Below, piece after piece: positions 1 to 9,649 of a stretch of DNA of 64,000 nt. A model generated the notes under the pieces. The model was not told the origin of the DNA, searched no databases, and saw only the letters and a list, made by a program, of their open reading frames with translations. Source of the DNA: Salinibacterium sp. GTDB lineage: Bacteria; Actinomycetota; Actinomycetes; Actinomycetales; Microbacteriaceae. The DNA lies in contig JAHBSZ010000001.1 of the NCBI GenBank assembly GCA_019638845.1, positions 735,400 through 799,399 on the forward strand, read 5' to 3'. Both the position numbers and the translations under genes were made by a program. Numbering within the stretch: position 1 is the stretch's first letter; every line of letters begins with the position of its first letter.

Positions 1-809
1 TGTTCCGGCCCCGGCGCAGCATCCTCGGCATGGATGTCGCTGGTGTGGTTGAGGCCGTGGGCGCAGATGTCACGACGTTTGCTCCCGGAGACGAAATAGT
101 GGCAATGCTCGGCGCCAGATTTGGCGGCCACGCACAGTACGTGTGCATCCCTGCGAGCGGCGCCATCACGGCGAAACCTGACAACATGACCTTCGCCGAG
201 GCGGTGGCTCTCGTGTTCGGTGGGGTCACCGCGCAAGCGTTCCTCGACCGCGCATCGGTCGGGCCGGGCGCGAGAGTTCTCGTGAACGGTGCCTCGGGTG
301 CAGTAGGCACCGCAGCGATTCAACTCGCCACAGTGCGGGGCGCCCATGTCACTGCTGTGTGCAGCAGCGCCAATCATGACCTCGTTACCACGCTCGGGGC
401 GGATGAGGTCATCGACTACGCAGTTGCTGATTTCACCCAAGAGGCACGTTGTGACGTCATCATGGATTGCGTCGGGAACGCGCCTTTCCGGCGGGTGGAG
501 GGCGCGCTCAACGACGGTGGTGCACTCCTTCTCGTGGTCGCCGACCTCAAGGCGATCCTTGGAGCATCGCGGGCGTCGCGCACGAGCGGGAAAGTCGTCA
601 CCGCACAGGAAGTCGTCTATACGGCTGAAGCGCTGAGCCGTCTCGTCCTCCTCGCCGAGGCCGGCAAATTCAGACCCGTCATCGATCGCCGGTACGACTT
701 CGCCGACATCGTCGACGCACACCGCTACGTCGACACCGGCCGCAAAAAGGGCAGCGTCGTGCTCGATATCCCCTCCCCCACTTCATCTTCCCAAGAAGGA
801 CCGCAATGA
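1..809 (+). CDS. Zinc-binding-type alcohol dehydrogenase / quinone oxidoreductase (MDR superfamily), 5' truncated
   Basis: Medium-chain dehydrogenase/reductase that would reduce quinones or enones with NADPH in the cytoplasm. The frame is open to the left edge: codons from base 3 read FRPRRSILGMDVAGVVEAVG, the usual MDR substrate-domain segment, so the N-terminus lies outside the window. The Rossmann motif VNGASGAVGTAAIQLA lies about 85-100 residues after the Met at base 30. No structural-zinc cysteine cluster is visible, which favours the quinone oxidoreductase branch. The stop overlaps the next start as ATGA, so the DUF4389 gene is translationally coupled. The exact substrate is unknown. 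Confidence 0.85.
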   Translation, partial: FRPRRSILGMDVAGVVEAVGADVTTFAPGDEIVAMLGARFGGHAQYVCIPASGAITAKPDNMTFAEAVALVFGGVTAQAFLDRASVGPGARVLVNGASGAVGTAAIQLATVRGAHVTAVCSSANHDLVTTLGADEVIDYAVADFTQEARCDVIMDCVGNAPFRRVEGALNDGGALLLVVADLKAILGASRASRTSGKVVTAQEVVYTAEALSRLVLLAEAGKFRPVIDRRYDFADIVDAHRYVDTGRKKGSVVLDIPSPTSSSQEGPQ

Positions 810-1480
810 CAAGCTCGAGCACGCCCACCCTGTCCCCGCTGCACCTGACCGGTGAGCTCGACGCTCACCTCTCGCGATGGCTCTGGCTGGTGAAGATGTT
901 CCTCGCCATTCCGCACTTCATCGTTCTTGCCATCCTGTGGACAGCCTTCGTGTTCACCACGATCGGCGCGGGGGTCGCGATCCTCGTCACCGGTCGCTAC
1001 CCGCGGGCACTGTTCGACTTCAACGTCGGCGTGGTGCGGTGGAATTGGCGAGTCGGCTTCTATGTCTGGGCGGCTCTGGCCACGGATCAGTATCCGCCGT
1101 TCACACTGGCCCGCACCGGGCATCCGGCCGAAATCGACGTCGACTACCCGGACAGGCTCTCGCGAGGTCTCGTGCTCGTGAAATGGCTGCTCGCCATTCC
1201 CCATCTGGTCATCGTCGCACTCACCCTCGCCGACCTCGTGATCTACCCGTGGGCAACCGGCGCCTATTCGATTCTCAACCTGCTCGTCGTGATCGCCGGA
1301 GTGTTCCTGCTCATCACGGGTCGCTACCCGACAACGCTCTTCGACTTCCTTATGGGGATCAACCGATGGCTTTATCGAGTGCTCATCTATGTCGCGCTTA
1401 TGCGGGACGAGTACCCGCCGTTCCGTCTGGACGAGGGATCAGAGGTCGGTGAGATTCACCCGGCGACCCTCGGTGAGTGA
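806..1480 (+). CDS. DUF4389 domain membrane protein
   Basis: A 224-residue integral membrane protein with two copies of a DUF4389-type unit. Each contains a helix followed by TGRYPRALFDFNVGVVRW or TGRYPTTLFDFLMGINRW and ends near a YPPF motif (DQYPPF and DEYPPF). The internal duplication is visible directly. The function of DUF4389 is not established. It is coupled to the upstream MDR oxidoreductase by an ATGA overlap. Its last 42 bases overlap the 3' end of the convergent Gfo/Idh gene in another frame. Confidence 0.8.
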   Translation: MTSSSTPTLSPLHLTGELDAHLSRWLWLVKMFLAIPHFIVLAILWTAFVFTTIGAGVAILVTGRYPRALFDFNVGVVRWNWRVGFYVWAALATDQYPPFTLARTGHPAEIDVDYPDRLSRGLVLVKWLLAIPHLVIVALTLADLVIYPWATGAYSILNLLVVIAGVFLLITGRYPTTLFDFLMGINRWLYRVLIYVALMRDEYPPFRLDEGSEVGEIHPATLGE

Positions 1481-2434
1481 GCGCTTGATCCCGGCTTCGA
1501 ACTGCAGCTCGCGCAGGCCATCGGCGCCCGGGATCGGCGGGGCCTCACCGGTGCGCACCGTGTGGAGGTAGGCGTCGATCGATGCTCGGAAGGTGGCGCG
1601 GTAGCGATCCCACCTCGTCCCCTCGCTTGCGGGTGGGCTGAGAACCGGCTCGGGGCTGTCGTCGTCGAACACCTCGAGGTGACCACCAATATCGCTAAGC
1701 CTGACCCGCCCCCGTTCGAAGTCGATGGACAGGTCGAAAAGGGGATGCTGCCACGCCCGCCCTGCGGTCCCGAGAAGAGTGCCGACCGCGCCGGACTCGA
1801 GAGTAAACGCTGCGGCGATGTCAGGGGCGGTCATGCCCGCGCCGGTGAACTCCGTTTCGCCGGATGTCGCCGTCACCGCCCGGAACCCTCCGGTGAACCA
1901 TGCAATGAGGTCTATGCAATGACTCCAACAGGCGTAATGAGTGGTGGCACCGACTCTTGTCACAGCCCCAAAGGTCGCCGCGAGCTCACGCGCCCGCTGC
2001 ACGTGCTCGAAGTAGCGGTAGTTGAATATCATCGCCGTCTCGCATCCGGCGCTGTCCGCAGCAGCGAGCAAGGAACGCCCGTCGACGTAGTCCTGTTCCG
2101 TGACCCTCTCTTGACCGTTCGCCGCAACGAGCGGCTTCTCAAGAAAGAGCCGGGGCACCCCGAGGGCGATCAGGGATGACGCGACCGAATATCGCGCTTG
2201 CTCCGGGGTGAGCACGAAGGCGATGTCCGGATGCCACGCTGCGAGTGCGGCGTCCGTCGCAAGTGCGACGCCGCCGAAGGCTGCAGCGAGCTGCTCGGCA
2301 CGCTCCTCCGAGCGGCTGCTGAACCCGAGGTGGATGCTGGGATCGGCCGCAAGATGCGGGAGGTAAGCATCCCGGGCAACCCGACCGGCGCCGACTATCG
2401 CAATCTTCAGGTCACCGATAGTCATGTGACTCAT
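1439..2434 (-). CDS. Gfo/Idh/MocA family oxidoreductase
   Basis: NAD(P)-dependent sugar or cyclitol dehydrogenase-like protein of 331 residues. The N-terminal Rossmann motif IAIVGAGRVARDAYLPHL and the family motif EKPLVA (around residue 105) are both present, followed by the alpha/beta C-terminal domain. Starts at 2434 and 2425 are both possible, and neither has a strong ribosome binding site. It diverges from the GMC oxidoreductase, which could act on a related polyol or sugar, but the substrate cannot be read from sequence. Confidence 0.85.
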   Translation of the reverse strand: MSHMTIGDLKIAIVGAGRVARDAYLPHLAADPSIHLGFSSRSEERAEQLAAAFGGVALATDAALAAWHPDIAFVLTPEQARYSVASSLIALGVPRLFLEKPLVAANGQERVTEQDYVDGRSLLAAADSAGCETAMIFNYRYFEHVQRARELAATFGAVTRVGATTHYACWSHCIDLIAWFTGGFRAVTATSGETEFTGAGMTAPDIAAAFTLESGAVGTLLGTAGRAWQHPLFDLSIDFERGRVRLSDIGGHLEVFDDDSPEPVLSPPASEGTRWDRYRATFRASIDAYLHTVRTGEAPPIPGADGLRELQFEAGIKRSLTEGRRVNLTDL

Positions 2435-2465
2435 CGTGCCGCACCGCTGCGGCGTCTGCCACCGT

Positions 2466-2471
2466 TATAGT
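2466..2471 (+). promoter_or_regulatory. Candidate -10 element upstream of the GMC oxidoreductase
   Basis: TATAGT lies 25 bases before the preferred TTG start and 10 bases before an in-frame GTG at 2481. There is no convincing -35 box. If transcription starts near 2479, GTG 2481 would give a leaderless message, but an AAGGAG six bases before TTG 2496 argues for the later start. Confidence 0.4.
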
Positions 2472-2495
2472 CGGCACGACGTGAAGGAGCGGATA

Positions 2496-4562
2496 TTGTC
2501 AGGCGAGGCTTTTCCCGGTGGACAACTCGATGCCCATGACCTGGCCCGCATCGCAGCGCTGTTCGAGACGATCATTCCGGAAGACAGCTCGCCGGGAGGC
2601 TGGTCGGGCGGGGGCGAGCGCCTTCTCGAGGAACACCTCGACGGTTTTCTCGTCCACCAGGTGCCGCACCTTCTCGAGGCCCTGACTGCGGTCGACGAAC
2701 TCGCCCACGCAGCCGAAGGCGTGGGATTCCTTGAGTTGCCACCCTCCGGTCGCACTCGTGCCGTCGAGGCTGCCCGCGAGCGATCCGACCACCCCGAATG
2801 GCTCGTCGCGATCGACGCGTGCATCGAACTCGCTCACCTAGCGTTCTATGCCGGCACCTCTCGCCCGGCAGGCTGGGCCGATGTCGGATTCGAACCGGTT
2901 CCAGCGGGGACAACTGTTGTCGATCCCGAACCGCTCACGGGCATCCCGCTCTCCCAGTTGAGCGCAGAGTATGACGTCATCGTTGTCGGTGCCGGAGGCG
3001 GCGGCGGGGTTGCGGCGTCGGAGCTCGCGGCTCGGGGCAAGAAAGTTCTGCTTGTCGAGCGATCGCGTCCGTTCCGCAATTCGGAGTTGCGCGGCAACCA
3101 CCTTCAAGGCAAACGGTTGGCGCTGTTCGATGTGACCGCCGGGCCCGGGCAGGGAAGCCCCCGAGTTCTGGAGCGCGCCGACGGAAGCACCGAACTGCTT
3201 CGGGGGGATGGTGCCGGAAACGACTACGGGTTGGTGGCGATGGCGCTCGGCGGCGGCACGCGTGTGTGGCAGGGAATGTCGTGGCGATTCGTCGCTGAAG
3301 ACTTCGCTATGGCATCGACCTACGGAGCCCCCGACGGAAGCACTCTCGTCGATTGGCCGTTCGGCTACGACGAACTTGAGCCGTATTACGAGCGCGTCGA
3401 ATGGGAGCTCGGGGTCTCCGGCGACTCGACAGCTTCTGCCGGCACGCGAGCGCCACGGAAGCGAGACCTGCCGATGCCCGCGCTGCGAGACAACGGACTA
3501 CGCAACCACTACCGAGCCGCCGCCGAGACTCTGGGATGGGAGACGTCGCCGGTTCCGTCCGCGATCAACAGCGTGCCCCGCGACGGGCGTGCCGCGTGCG
3601 TCGGATGCGCGCAATGCCTGGGCCACGCCTGCCCGGTGGACGCGAAGAACGGCACTCACAACACCTTCATCCCGCGGGCGATCGCGAGCGGAAACTGCGA
3701 CCTGCTCATGAGCGCGCAGGTTGTCTCGATCCTGCACGATGGCGGCACGGCATCCGGGGTACGCCTCGTCGTCGTGGGTGACGACGATGCGGTGACGGAG
3801 CGCACGGTGCGAGCCGGAACCGTTGTCGTCTCGGCGGGAGCCATGGAGACTCCGCGCCTTCTGCTGGCCTCCGGGTTGGGCAACGAGTGGGTAGGTCGCA
3901 ATCACCACACCCACGCGGGAGCAACCGCAACGACGTTGGCGGCGCCGATCCGAAAGGCGCACATCGGGCCCAACCACTCCATCTCGACACTCGAATTCGT
4001 TCACCGCCGGGGAGCCCCGTGGGGCGGGGGCATCATCTTCGACCTACCGGCCATCCTGCCCGGGGCGAAGGCAGCCCTCGGTCGGCACGTTGCGCCCTTC
4101 GGTTCAGCCCACAAACAGTGGATGCGGGACTCGCCCAATCCGCTGGGCGCCATGTCCACCCTTCAAGAGATCCCCCACGAACGTTCCCGAGTGTCGATCG
4201 ATGGGAGCGTGAAAGATAGGTTCGGGATGCCCGTCGCGCGACTTCGTGGCGAATCACACCCGGCGACGGCCGAAGCGGCCGAGTTCATGCGCGCGAGATG
4301 CGTCGAATGGGTAGCTGCGCTCGGCGGCGAGGACATCGAGTCGAGTTCCTTTCCTGCCGGGACGAGGGGCGGCGAGCACTCGGCGGGAACTGCCCGGATG
4401 GGCAACGATCCGGCGACATCAGCGTGCGACTCTCGCGGCCTGTTGCACGGCACTTCGAACGTCTACATCGCTGACGCCTCCCTGCACCCGACCAACGGCG
4501 GGTTCAACCCGGCGCTCACGGTGATGGCCTGCGCGCTGCGCGTCGCCGCCCTCCTGAACTGA
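2496..4562 (+). CDS. GMC family FAD oxidoreductase with N-terminal gluconate-2-dehydrogenase-subunit-3-like region
   Basis: About 688 residues. The first ~130 residues resemble the gluconate 2-dehydrogenase subunit 3 family. The FAD domain then begins with DVIVVGAGGGGGVAASELAA, and the GMC C-terminus has EHSAGTARMGND and GGFNPALTVMA. The middle carries a cysteine motif, CVGCAQCLGHACPVDAK (C-x2-C-x2-C-x4-C), as in a subset of GMC alcohol/sugar dehydrogenases. It probably oxidises a polyol, sugar or alcohol. TTG 2496 is preferred because AAGGAG lies six bases upstream; GTG 2481 is an alternative. The ATG at 2436 would almost abut the divergent gene start and leave no room for a promoter. Confidence 0.85.
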   Translation: MSGEAFPGGQLDAHDLARIAALFETIIPEDSSPGGWSGGGERLLEEHLDGFLVHQVPHLLEALTAVDELAHAAEGVGFLELPPSGRTRAVEAARERSDHPEWLVAIDACIELAHLAFYAGTSRPAGWADVGFEPVPAGTTVVDPEPLTGIPLSQLSAEYDVIVVGAGGGGGVAASELAARGKKVLLVERSRPFRNSELRGNHLQGKRLALFDVTAGPGQGSPRVLERADGSTELLRGDGAGNDYGLVAMALGGGTRVWQGMSWRFVAEDFAMASTYGAPDGSTLVDWPFGYDELEPYYERVEWELGVSGDSTASAGTRAPRKRDLPMPALRDNGLRNHYRAAAETLGWETSPVPSAINSVPRDGRAACVGCAQCLGHACPVDAKNGTHNTFIPRAIASGNCDLLMSAQVVSILHDGGTASGVRLVVVGDDDAVTERTVRAGTVVVSAGAMETPRLLLASGLGNEWVGRNHHTHAGATATTLAAPIRKAHIGPNHSISTLEFVHRRGAPWGGGIIFDLPAILPGAKAALGRHVAPFGSAHKQWMRDSPNPLGAMSTLQEIPHERSRVSIDGSVKDRFGMPVARLRGESHPATAEAAEFMRARCVEWVAALGGEDIESSSFPAGTRGGEHSAGTARMGNDPATSACDSRGLLHGTSNVYIADASLHPTNGGFNPALTVMACALRVAALLN

Positions 4563-4586
4563 ACCCGCCCGGCTCAACCCGGTCGG

Positions 4587-5093
4587 CTAGCTCCGGTGCG
4601 GGAGCGTCCAACCCGGCCGCACGAAGTGGCAGGTGTATCCATTCGGACGCTTCTGGAGGTAGTCCTGATGCTCCTCCTCTGCCTCCCAGAACGGACCGGC
4701 GGCCGTCACCTCGGTGACGACCTTGCCCGGCCATAGCCCGGACGCGTCGACATCGGCGATGGTGTCGAGGGCGACGCTCTTCTGCTCGTCGTTCTCGTAG
4801 AAGATCGCCGACCGGTAACTCGATCCAACATCGTTGCCTTGGCGATCCTTGGTCGATGGGTCGTGGATCTGGAAGAAGAACTCGAGGATGTCCCGGTACG
4901 AGATCACGGACGGATCGAACACGACCTCGACCGCCTCAGCGTGCCCAGCGTGGTTGTAGTAAGTGGCGTTGGCCACGTCGCCGCCCGAATAGCCGACGCG
5001 CGTGGAGACGATACCCGGGCGCTTGCGCAGTAGCTCCTGCGCTCCCCAAAAACATCCGCCGGCGAGAATCGCGGTCTCCGTTGTGGTGGTCAT
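4587..5093 (-). CDS. msrA: Peptide-methionine (S)-S-oxide reductase MsrA
   Basis: Repairs oxidised methionine in proteins by reducing the S-epimer of methionine sulfoxide, using thioredoxin. The catalytic motif GGCFWG is present with the nucleophile at Cys14. Family segments [27 protein letters not shown] and [23 protein letters not shown] are intact in order. Length 168 residues is normal. It stands alone, convergent with the GMC gene. Confidence 0.96.
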   Translation of the reverse strand: MTTTTETAILAGGCFWGAQELLRKRPGIVSTRVGYSGGDVANATYYNHAGHAEAVEVVFDPSVISYRDILEFFFQIHDPSTKDRQGNDVGSSYRSAIFYENDEQKSVALDTIADVDASGLWPGKVVTEVTAAGPFWEAEEEHQDYLQKRPNGYTCHFVRPGWTLPHRS

Positions 5094-5218
5094 GGTGATC
5101 TTCCTTCCCTCAGCGCCGCTGGCTGCGGCGCGGGCTAACGGCCCACCCTAAGCAACACGGATGCCCGCCGATACGTTCCCGCTTGACGGCCACAATCTCG
5201 AACCGCACCCGCGGAACG

Positions 5219-6139
5219 CTACGGGGTTGCGGAAGGGGTCGGCGTCGGGGTTGGGGTCGACTTCTCGTTGAAGGTGGAGCCGGCGGCCTGGATGACGAAG
5301 GCCTGGAACGATGCGAGATCACTCACCGAACCCTCGTACTTGACGCCGTTGACGATGATCGTCGGCGTGCCCGTGACCTTGTCCACGTTTGAGTTCGGGA
5401 TCGGGCCGTTGAGAGCGCGAGCCGTCGAATCCGCAACCCACTTCTTGAACTCCTGGTTCTTGATGCAGCTGGCCACCTTGTCGGGACTATCGACTCCGGC
5501 CTGACTGGTCAGAGCCACGAGCTCGTCGTCAGTGAGACCAGGAGTGTTCTCCCCCGGCTGGTTCGCGAAGAGCAAGTTGTGGAAGTCGAAGAAATGATTG
5601 GGCGAGTAGTTCGCTACACACGCCGCGGCATTCGTCGCGCGCGTTGAGTATTTGGTGCCCTGAGCCAAGCGATCGAGAATCGCAATGGGGTGGATCTCGA
5701 CAGTGGTCTTGCCGTTCTCGAGCAGGCTCGTGATGTATTCGCCGTTGGTCGCCTCGAACTGTCCGCAAATCGGGCACAGGTAGTCGACGTACATCTGGAT
5801 GTCGAGGGTCCCAGCGGCCTCGTCGCGAATGTTAGCGACCGGCTCGTCGCCAGACTTGAGCGCGGGAGTCTCGGTGGCGATTGCCCCCTGGTTGAGCTGG
5901 ATACCGTCACTGGCCATGTTCTTGGGCCCGGGGCCGGTGGGCCCGACGGAATTCATCAGGACGACGGCGACGATAGCCACGATAGCCACGAGGGTGAGGA
6001 CGATGCTGCCCTGCAAGATGAAGCGCGTGCGGCGATCCTTCTTCCTCTGTTCTTCACGCAGAAGTCGGGCTTTTTCTCGTGCGGCTTCACGCCTCTCGTT
6101 CTTCGAGAGACGGCCGTCGCCGGGGATCCCGTTGCTCAC
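5219..6139 (-). CDS. Membrane-anchored DsbA-like thiol-disulfide oxidoreductase
   Basis: A 306-residue protein with a highly charged cytoplasmic N-terminus (residues 1-40), one transmembrane helix (about 41-63) and an extracytoplasmic thioredoxin fold. The redox centre is C122-P-I-C125 in VDYLCPICGQFEATNG. A second cysteine pair (AAACVANYS and VASCIKNQ) occurs later, as is usual for actinobacterial DsbA-like proteins. The tail is a PTPTPTP repeat. It probably forms or isomerises disulfides in secreted proteins. It is divergent from the MsiK-like ATPase and has no obvious operon partner. Confidence 0.9.
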   Translation of the reverse strand: MSNGIPGDGRLSKNERREAAREKARLLREEQRKKDRRTRFILQGSIVLTLVAIVAIVAVVLMNSVGPTGPGPKNMASDGIQLNQGAIATETPALKSGDEPVANIRDEAAGTLDIQMYVDYLCPICGQFEATNGEYITSLLENGKTTVEIHPIAILDRLAQGTKYSTRATNAAACVANYSPNHFFDFHNLLFANQPGENTPGLTDDELVALTSQAGVDSPDKVASCIKNQEFKKWVADSTARALNGPIPNSNVDKVTGTPTIIVNGVKYEGSVSDLASFQAFVIQAAGSTFNEKSTPTPTPTPSATP

Positions 6140-6321
6140 TCAGTCCTCATTACTGTTCGATTACAGGGTGCGGGCGCCGAGAGGGCGCCTGTCGAATTGT
6201 ACGAGCGATGTCTGGGAATTGCCCAACCCTGACATAATCAATGTCGGTGGTCTTCGATCACCACATCCATTCACTACGGATCGTCCGGCACGTACCTGCC
6301 GGTGAAGGAGCATTAATAGTC

Positions 6322-7422
<1,101 letters not shown>

Positions 7423-7436
7423 CCGCCAAGTCTGGT

Positions 7437-7477
7437 CGAGCCTGTCGAGATCTCCCCGCGAGGTCTCGACAGGCTCG
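7437..7477. terminator. Intergenic hairpin built from the dispersed 19-bp repeat
   Basis: Arms 7437-7454 and 7460-7477 pair at 17 of 18 positions around a 5-base loop. Each arm is a copy of the GTCTCGACAGGCTCG element seen elsewhere in the window. It lies 15 bases after the msiK-like stop, so it is likely a terminator or mRNA 3'-end structure. Confidence 0.7.
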
Positions 7478-7501
7478 CCCTACTTAACCGAGGGACATTC
7501 C

Positions 7502-8779
7502 ATGAGCGGATCACTCAACATCACGGCTGCCACCGTCGACCCGGCACTCCTCGACCTTCCGTGGAGCCTCCCGCTCGAGACCTGGCCGGAGGAGACGATC
7601 GCGGCGCTCCCCAAGGGCATTTCGCGACACCTCGTGCGCTTCGTCAACCTCAGCGAATACGTCGTTGCCATCAAGGAAACCTCGGCAGAGCTAGCTCGCC
7701 GCGAATACGACATGCTGCGCAGGCTCCAGCGTCTCGACATCCCTTGCGTCGATCCGGTCGCCGTCATCACCAACCGCACAACGGATGCGGGCGAACCGCT
7801 GGAGTCCGTGCTCGTCACCAGGCACCTCCGCTTCTCCTTGCCCTACCGAGCGATCTACTCGCAGAGCCTGCGACCCGAAACAGCGACCAGACTTGTCGAT
7901 GCGCTCGCCGTCCTGCTCGTCCGACTCCACATTGTCGGCTTCTTCTGGGGGGATGTCTCGCTCTCGAACACGCTCTTCCGACGAGATGCCGGGGCCTTCG
8001 CGGCGTATCTCGTGGACGCGGAAACCGGGCAGCTCTACGACGGGCTATCGAATGGCCAGCGGGAGAACGATCTCGAGATCGCCCGTATCAATATCGCCGG
8101 GGAACTGCTCGACTTGCAGGCCGGTGGCCGCCTCGCCGATGACATCGACCCGGTCGATATCAGTAACGGCATCGTCGCCCAATACCGAACGCTCTGGAAA
8201 GAACTCACCGGTTCCGAAGAGTTCGACCAGTCAGAGCGCTGGCGCATCAACCAACGCGTGGAGCGCCTCAATGACCTCGGATTCGACATCGAGGAACTGG
8301 CAATCAAGACCGACGATGCCGGAACGACCGTGCGCATCCAACCGAAGGTGGTTGACGCCGGCCACCACTCACGCCGGTTGCTGCGGTTGACGGGACTCGA
8401 CGCGCAGGAGAACCAAGCGAGGCGTCTCCTCAACGATTTGGACTCCTATCGCGCCGCCTTCGATAAGCAAGACATGGATGAAGAGGTCGTAGCCCACGAG
8501 TGGGCCGCGCGAGTGTTCGAGCCGGTCATCCGTGCAATCCCGAAAGACCTCAAGGGCAAGCTCGAGCCTGCGGAGATCTTCCACCAATTGCTCGACCACC
8601 GCTGGTACCTGTCGCAGAACGAGGCACGAGACATTCCCCTCGCGGAGGCGGTGTCGAGCTATATCGACACCGTGTTGCGCCACCGCCGCGACGAGGCCAC
8701 GATCATCGACCCACCCACGGGCACCTTCACGCAACCGGTGCCCGTCACCGACGAAGACGATTGGCGCAGTAAAGTCTGA
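7502..8779 (+). CDS. DUF4032 domain protein, kinase-fold-like N-terminus
   Basis: A 425-residue cytoplasmic protein typical of actinobacteria. The N-terminal half resembles lipopolysaccharide-kinase/RIO-like folds: VVAIKETSAELARREYDML looks like an ATP-lysine region and FFWGDVSLSNTLFR like a catalytic loop (D-x3-S-N), with VDAETGQLY as a possible DFG equivalent. The C-terminal DUF4032 region follows. Its role is unknown. The start ATG 7502 follows AGGGAC. The Dabb gene begins three bases after the stop, so the two are probably co-transcribed. Confidence 0.85.
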   Translation: MSGSLNITAATVDPALLDLPWSLPLETWPEETIAALPKGISRHLVRFVNLSEYVVAIKETSAELARREYDMLRRLQRLDIPCVDPVAVITNRTTDAGEPLESVLVTRHLRFSLPYRAIYSQSLRPETATRLVDALAVLLVRLHIVGFFWGDVSLSNTLFRRDAGAFAAYLVDAETGQLYDGLSNGQRENDLEIARINIAGELLDLQAGGRLADDIDPVDISNGIVAQYRTLWKELTGSEEFDQSERWRINQRVERLNDLGFDIEELAIKTDDAGTTVRIQPKVVDAGHHSRRLLRLTGLDAQENQARRLLNDLDSYRAAFDKQDMDEEVVAHEWAARVFEPVIRAIPKDLKGKLEPAEIFHQLLDHRWYLSQNEARDIPLAEAVSSYIDTVLRHRRDEATIIDPPTGTFTQPVPVTDEDDWRSKV

Positions 8780-8781
8780 GC

Positions 8782-9081
8782 ATGATCCGTCACATCGTGC
8801 TCTTCACTCTCACCGCGACCTCCGATACTGAGCGCGCCGCCGACATCTCCGGCATGCAGGAACGTCTCGGCGCTCTGGTTGGTGTGATCCCCGGCCTGAA
8901 GGCGGTCACGCTCAAGCCCGATCTCGGGCTCATCGAGGGGCACTGGGATGTCGCACTCGTCTCGGAGCACGACGACAACGCCGCGCTTGAGGCCTATCAG
9001 GCACACCCCGCCCACCTCGAGGCCGGTGCCTTCATCCGCTCGGTGACCGCCGACCGGGCCACCGTCGACTACGAGCTGTAG
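8782..9081 (+). CDS. Dabb family stress-responsive alpha/beta-barrel protein
   Basis: A 99-residue protein with the Dabb signature: N-terminal MIRHIVLFTLTA, central VGVIPGLKAVTLKPDLG and the YQAHPAHLEAG segment. Members form ferredoxin-like dimers. Some are enzymes and many are uncharacterised stress-linked proteins. It follows the DUF4032 gene by two bases and is convergent with the Lrp-type regulator, whose stop is the next base. Confidence 0.88.
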   Translation: MIRHIVLFTLTATSDTERAADISGMQERLGALVGVIPGLKAVTLKPDLGLIEGHWDVALVSEHDDNAALEAYQAHPAHLEAGAFIRSVTADRATVDYEL

Positions 9082-9561
9082 TCAGGAGAGCAGCTGCTCC
9101 AGCCCCCGACCTTCGACGTGTTCGAAGATCAGGTTCGTCTCCGTGTGAGCGACGGCCGGATGCCCGGCAAGATACCCCAGCACGAAATCTCTCAGGTCAG
9201 CCGCACTGTGTGCCGCCACGTGCAAGAGGTAGTCGTCCGCTCCGCCCATGTGGAAGAGGGCGAGGACCCCGGGCCACGTGGGGGCAGCCTTGCGGAAAGC
9301 GTCAACCTCCGAGCGAACGTGCTTGAGCAGCTTGATCGAGATGAGCGCCTGCACGGTGATCCCGAGAGCCGCCACGTCGATGTCGGCGTGATAGCCGCGC
9401 AGGTAGCCGTCGTTCTGTAGCCGTCGCAGGCGCAGGGCCACGGTGGACTCGGCGATTCCCGTTGCGGCCGCAAGGGCGGTCCCTGAGACGCGCGCGTTGT
9501 GCGCGAGCGCGCGCAGTAGCGCGCGGTCGGTGGCATCCATTGACCGCTTGGATTCCGTCAT
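9082..9561 (-). CDS. Lrp/AsnC family transcriptional regulator
   Basis: A 159-residue regulator with an N-terminal winged HTH (DRALLRALAHNARVSGTALA through STVALRLRRLQNDGYLRGY) and a C-terminal RAM ligand-binding domain. It probably senses an amino acid. ATG 9561 is preferred because AAGAAAGAG lies just upstream; GTG 9567 is two codons earlier. It is divergent from a cystathionine/methionine gamma-lyase gene with 88 bases between them, so that enzyme is the likely target and a sulfur amino acid the likely ligand. Confidence 0.9.
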   Translation of the reverse strand: MTESKRSMDATDRALLRALAHNARVSGTALAAATGIAESTVALRLRRLQNDGYLRGYHADIDVAALGITVQALISIKLLKHVRSEVDAFRKAAPTWPGVLALFHMGGADDYLLHVAAHSAADLRDFVLGYLAGHPAVAHTETNLIFEHVEGRGLEQLLS

Positions 9562-9649
9562 GTGCACTCTTTCTTTGATAGACCGGGCGGAGATCGTAGA
9601 TTCTTCAGACGTGATTGCTAAGTTTCGCAGTTTCTGGTGATATCAGCAC

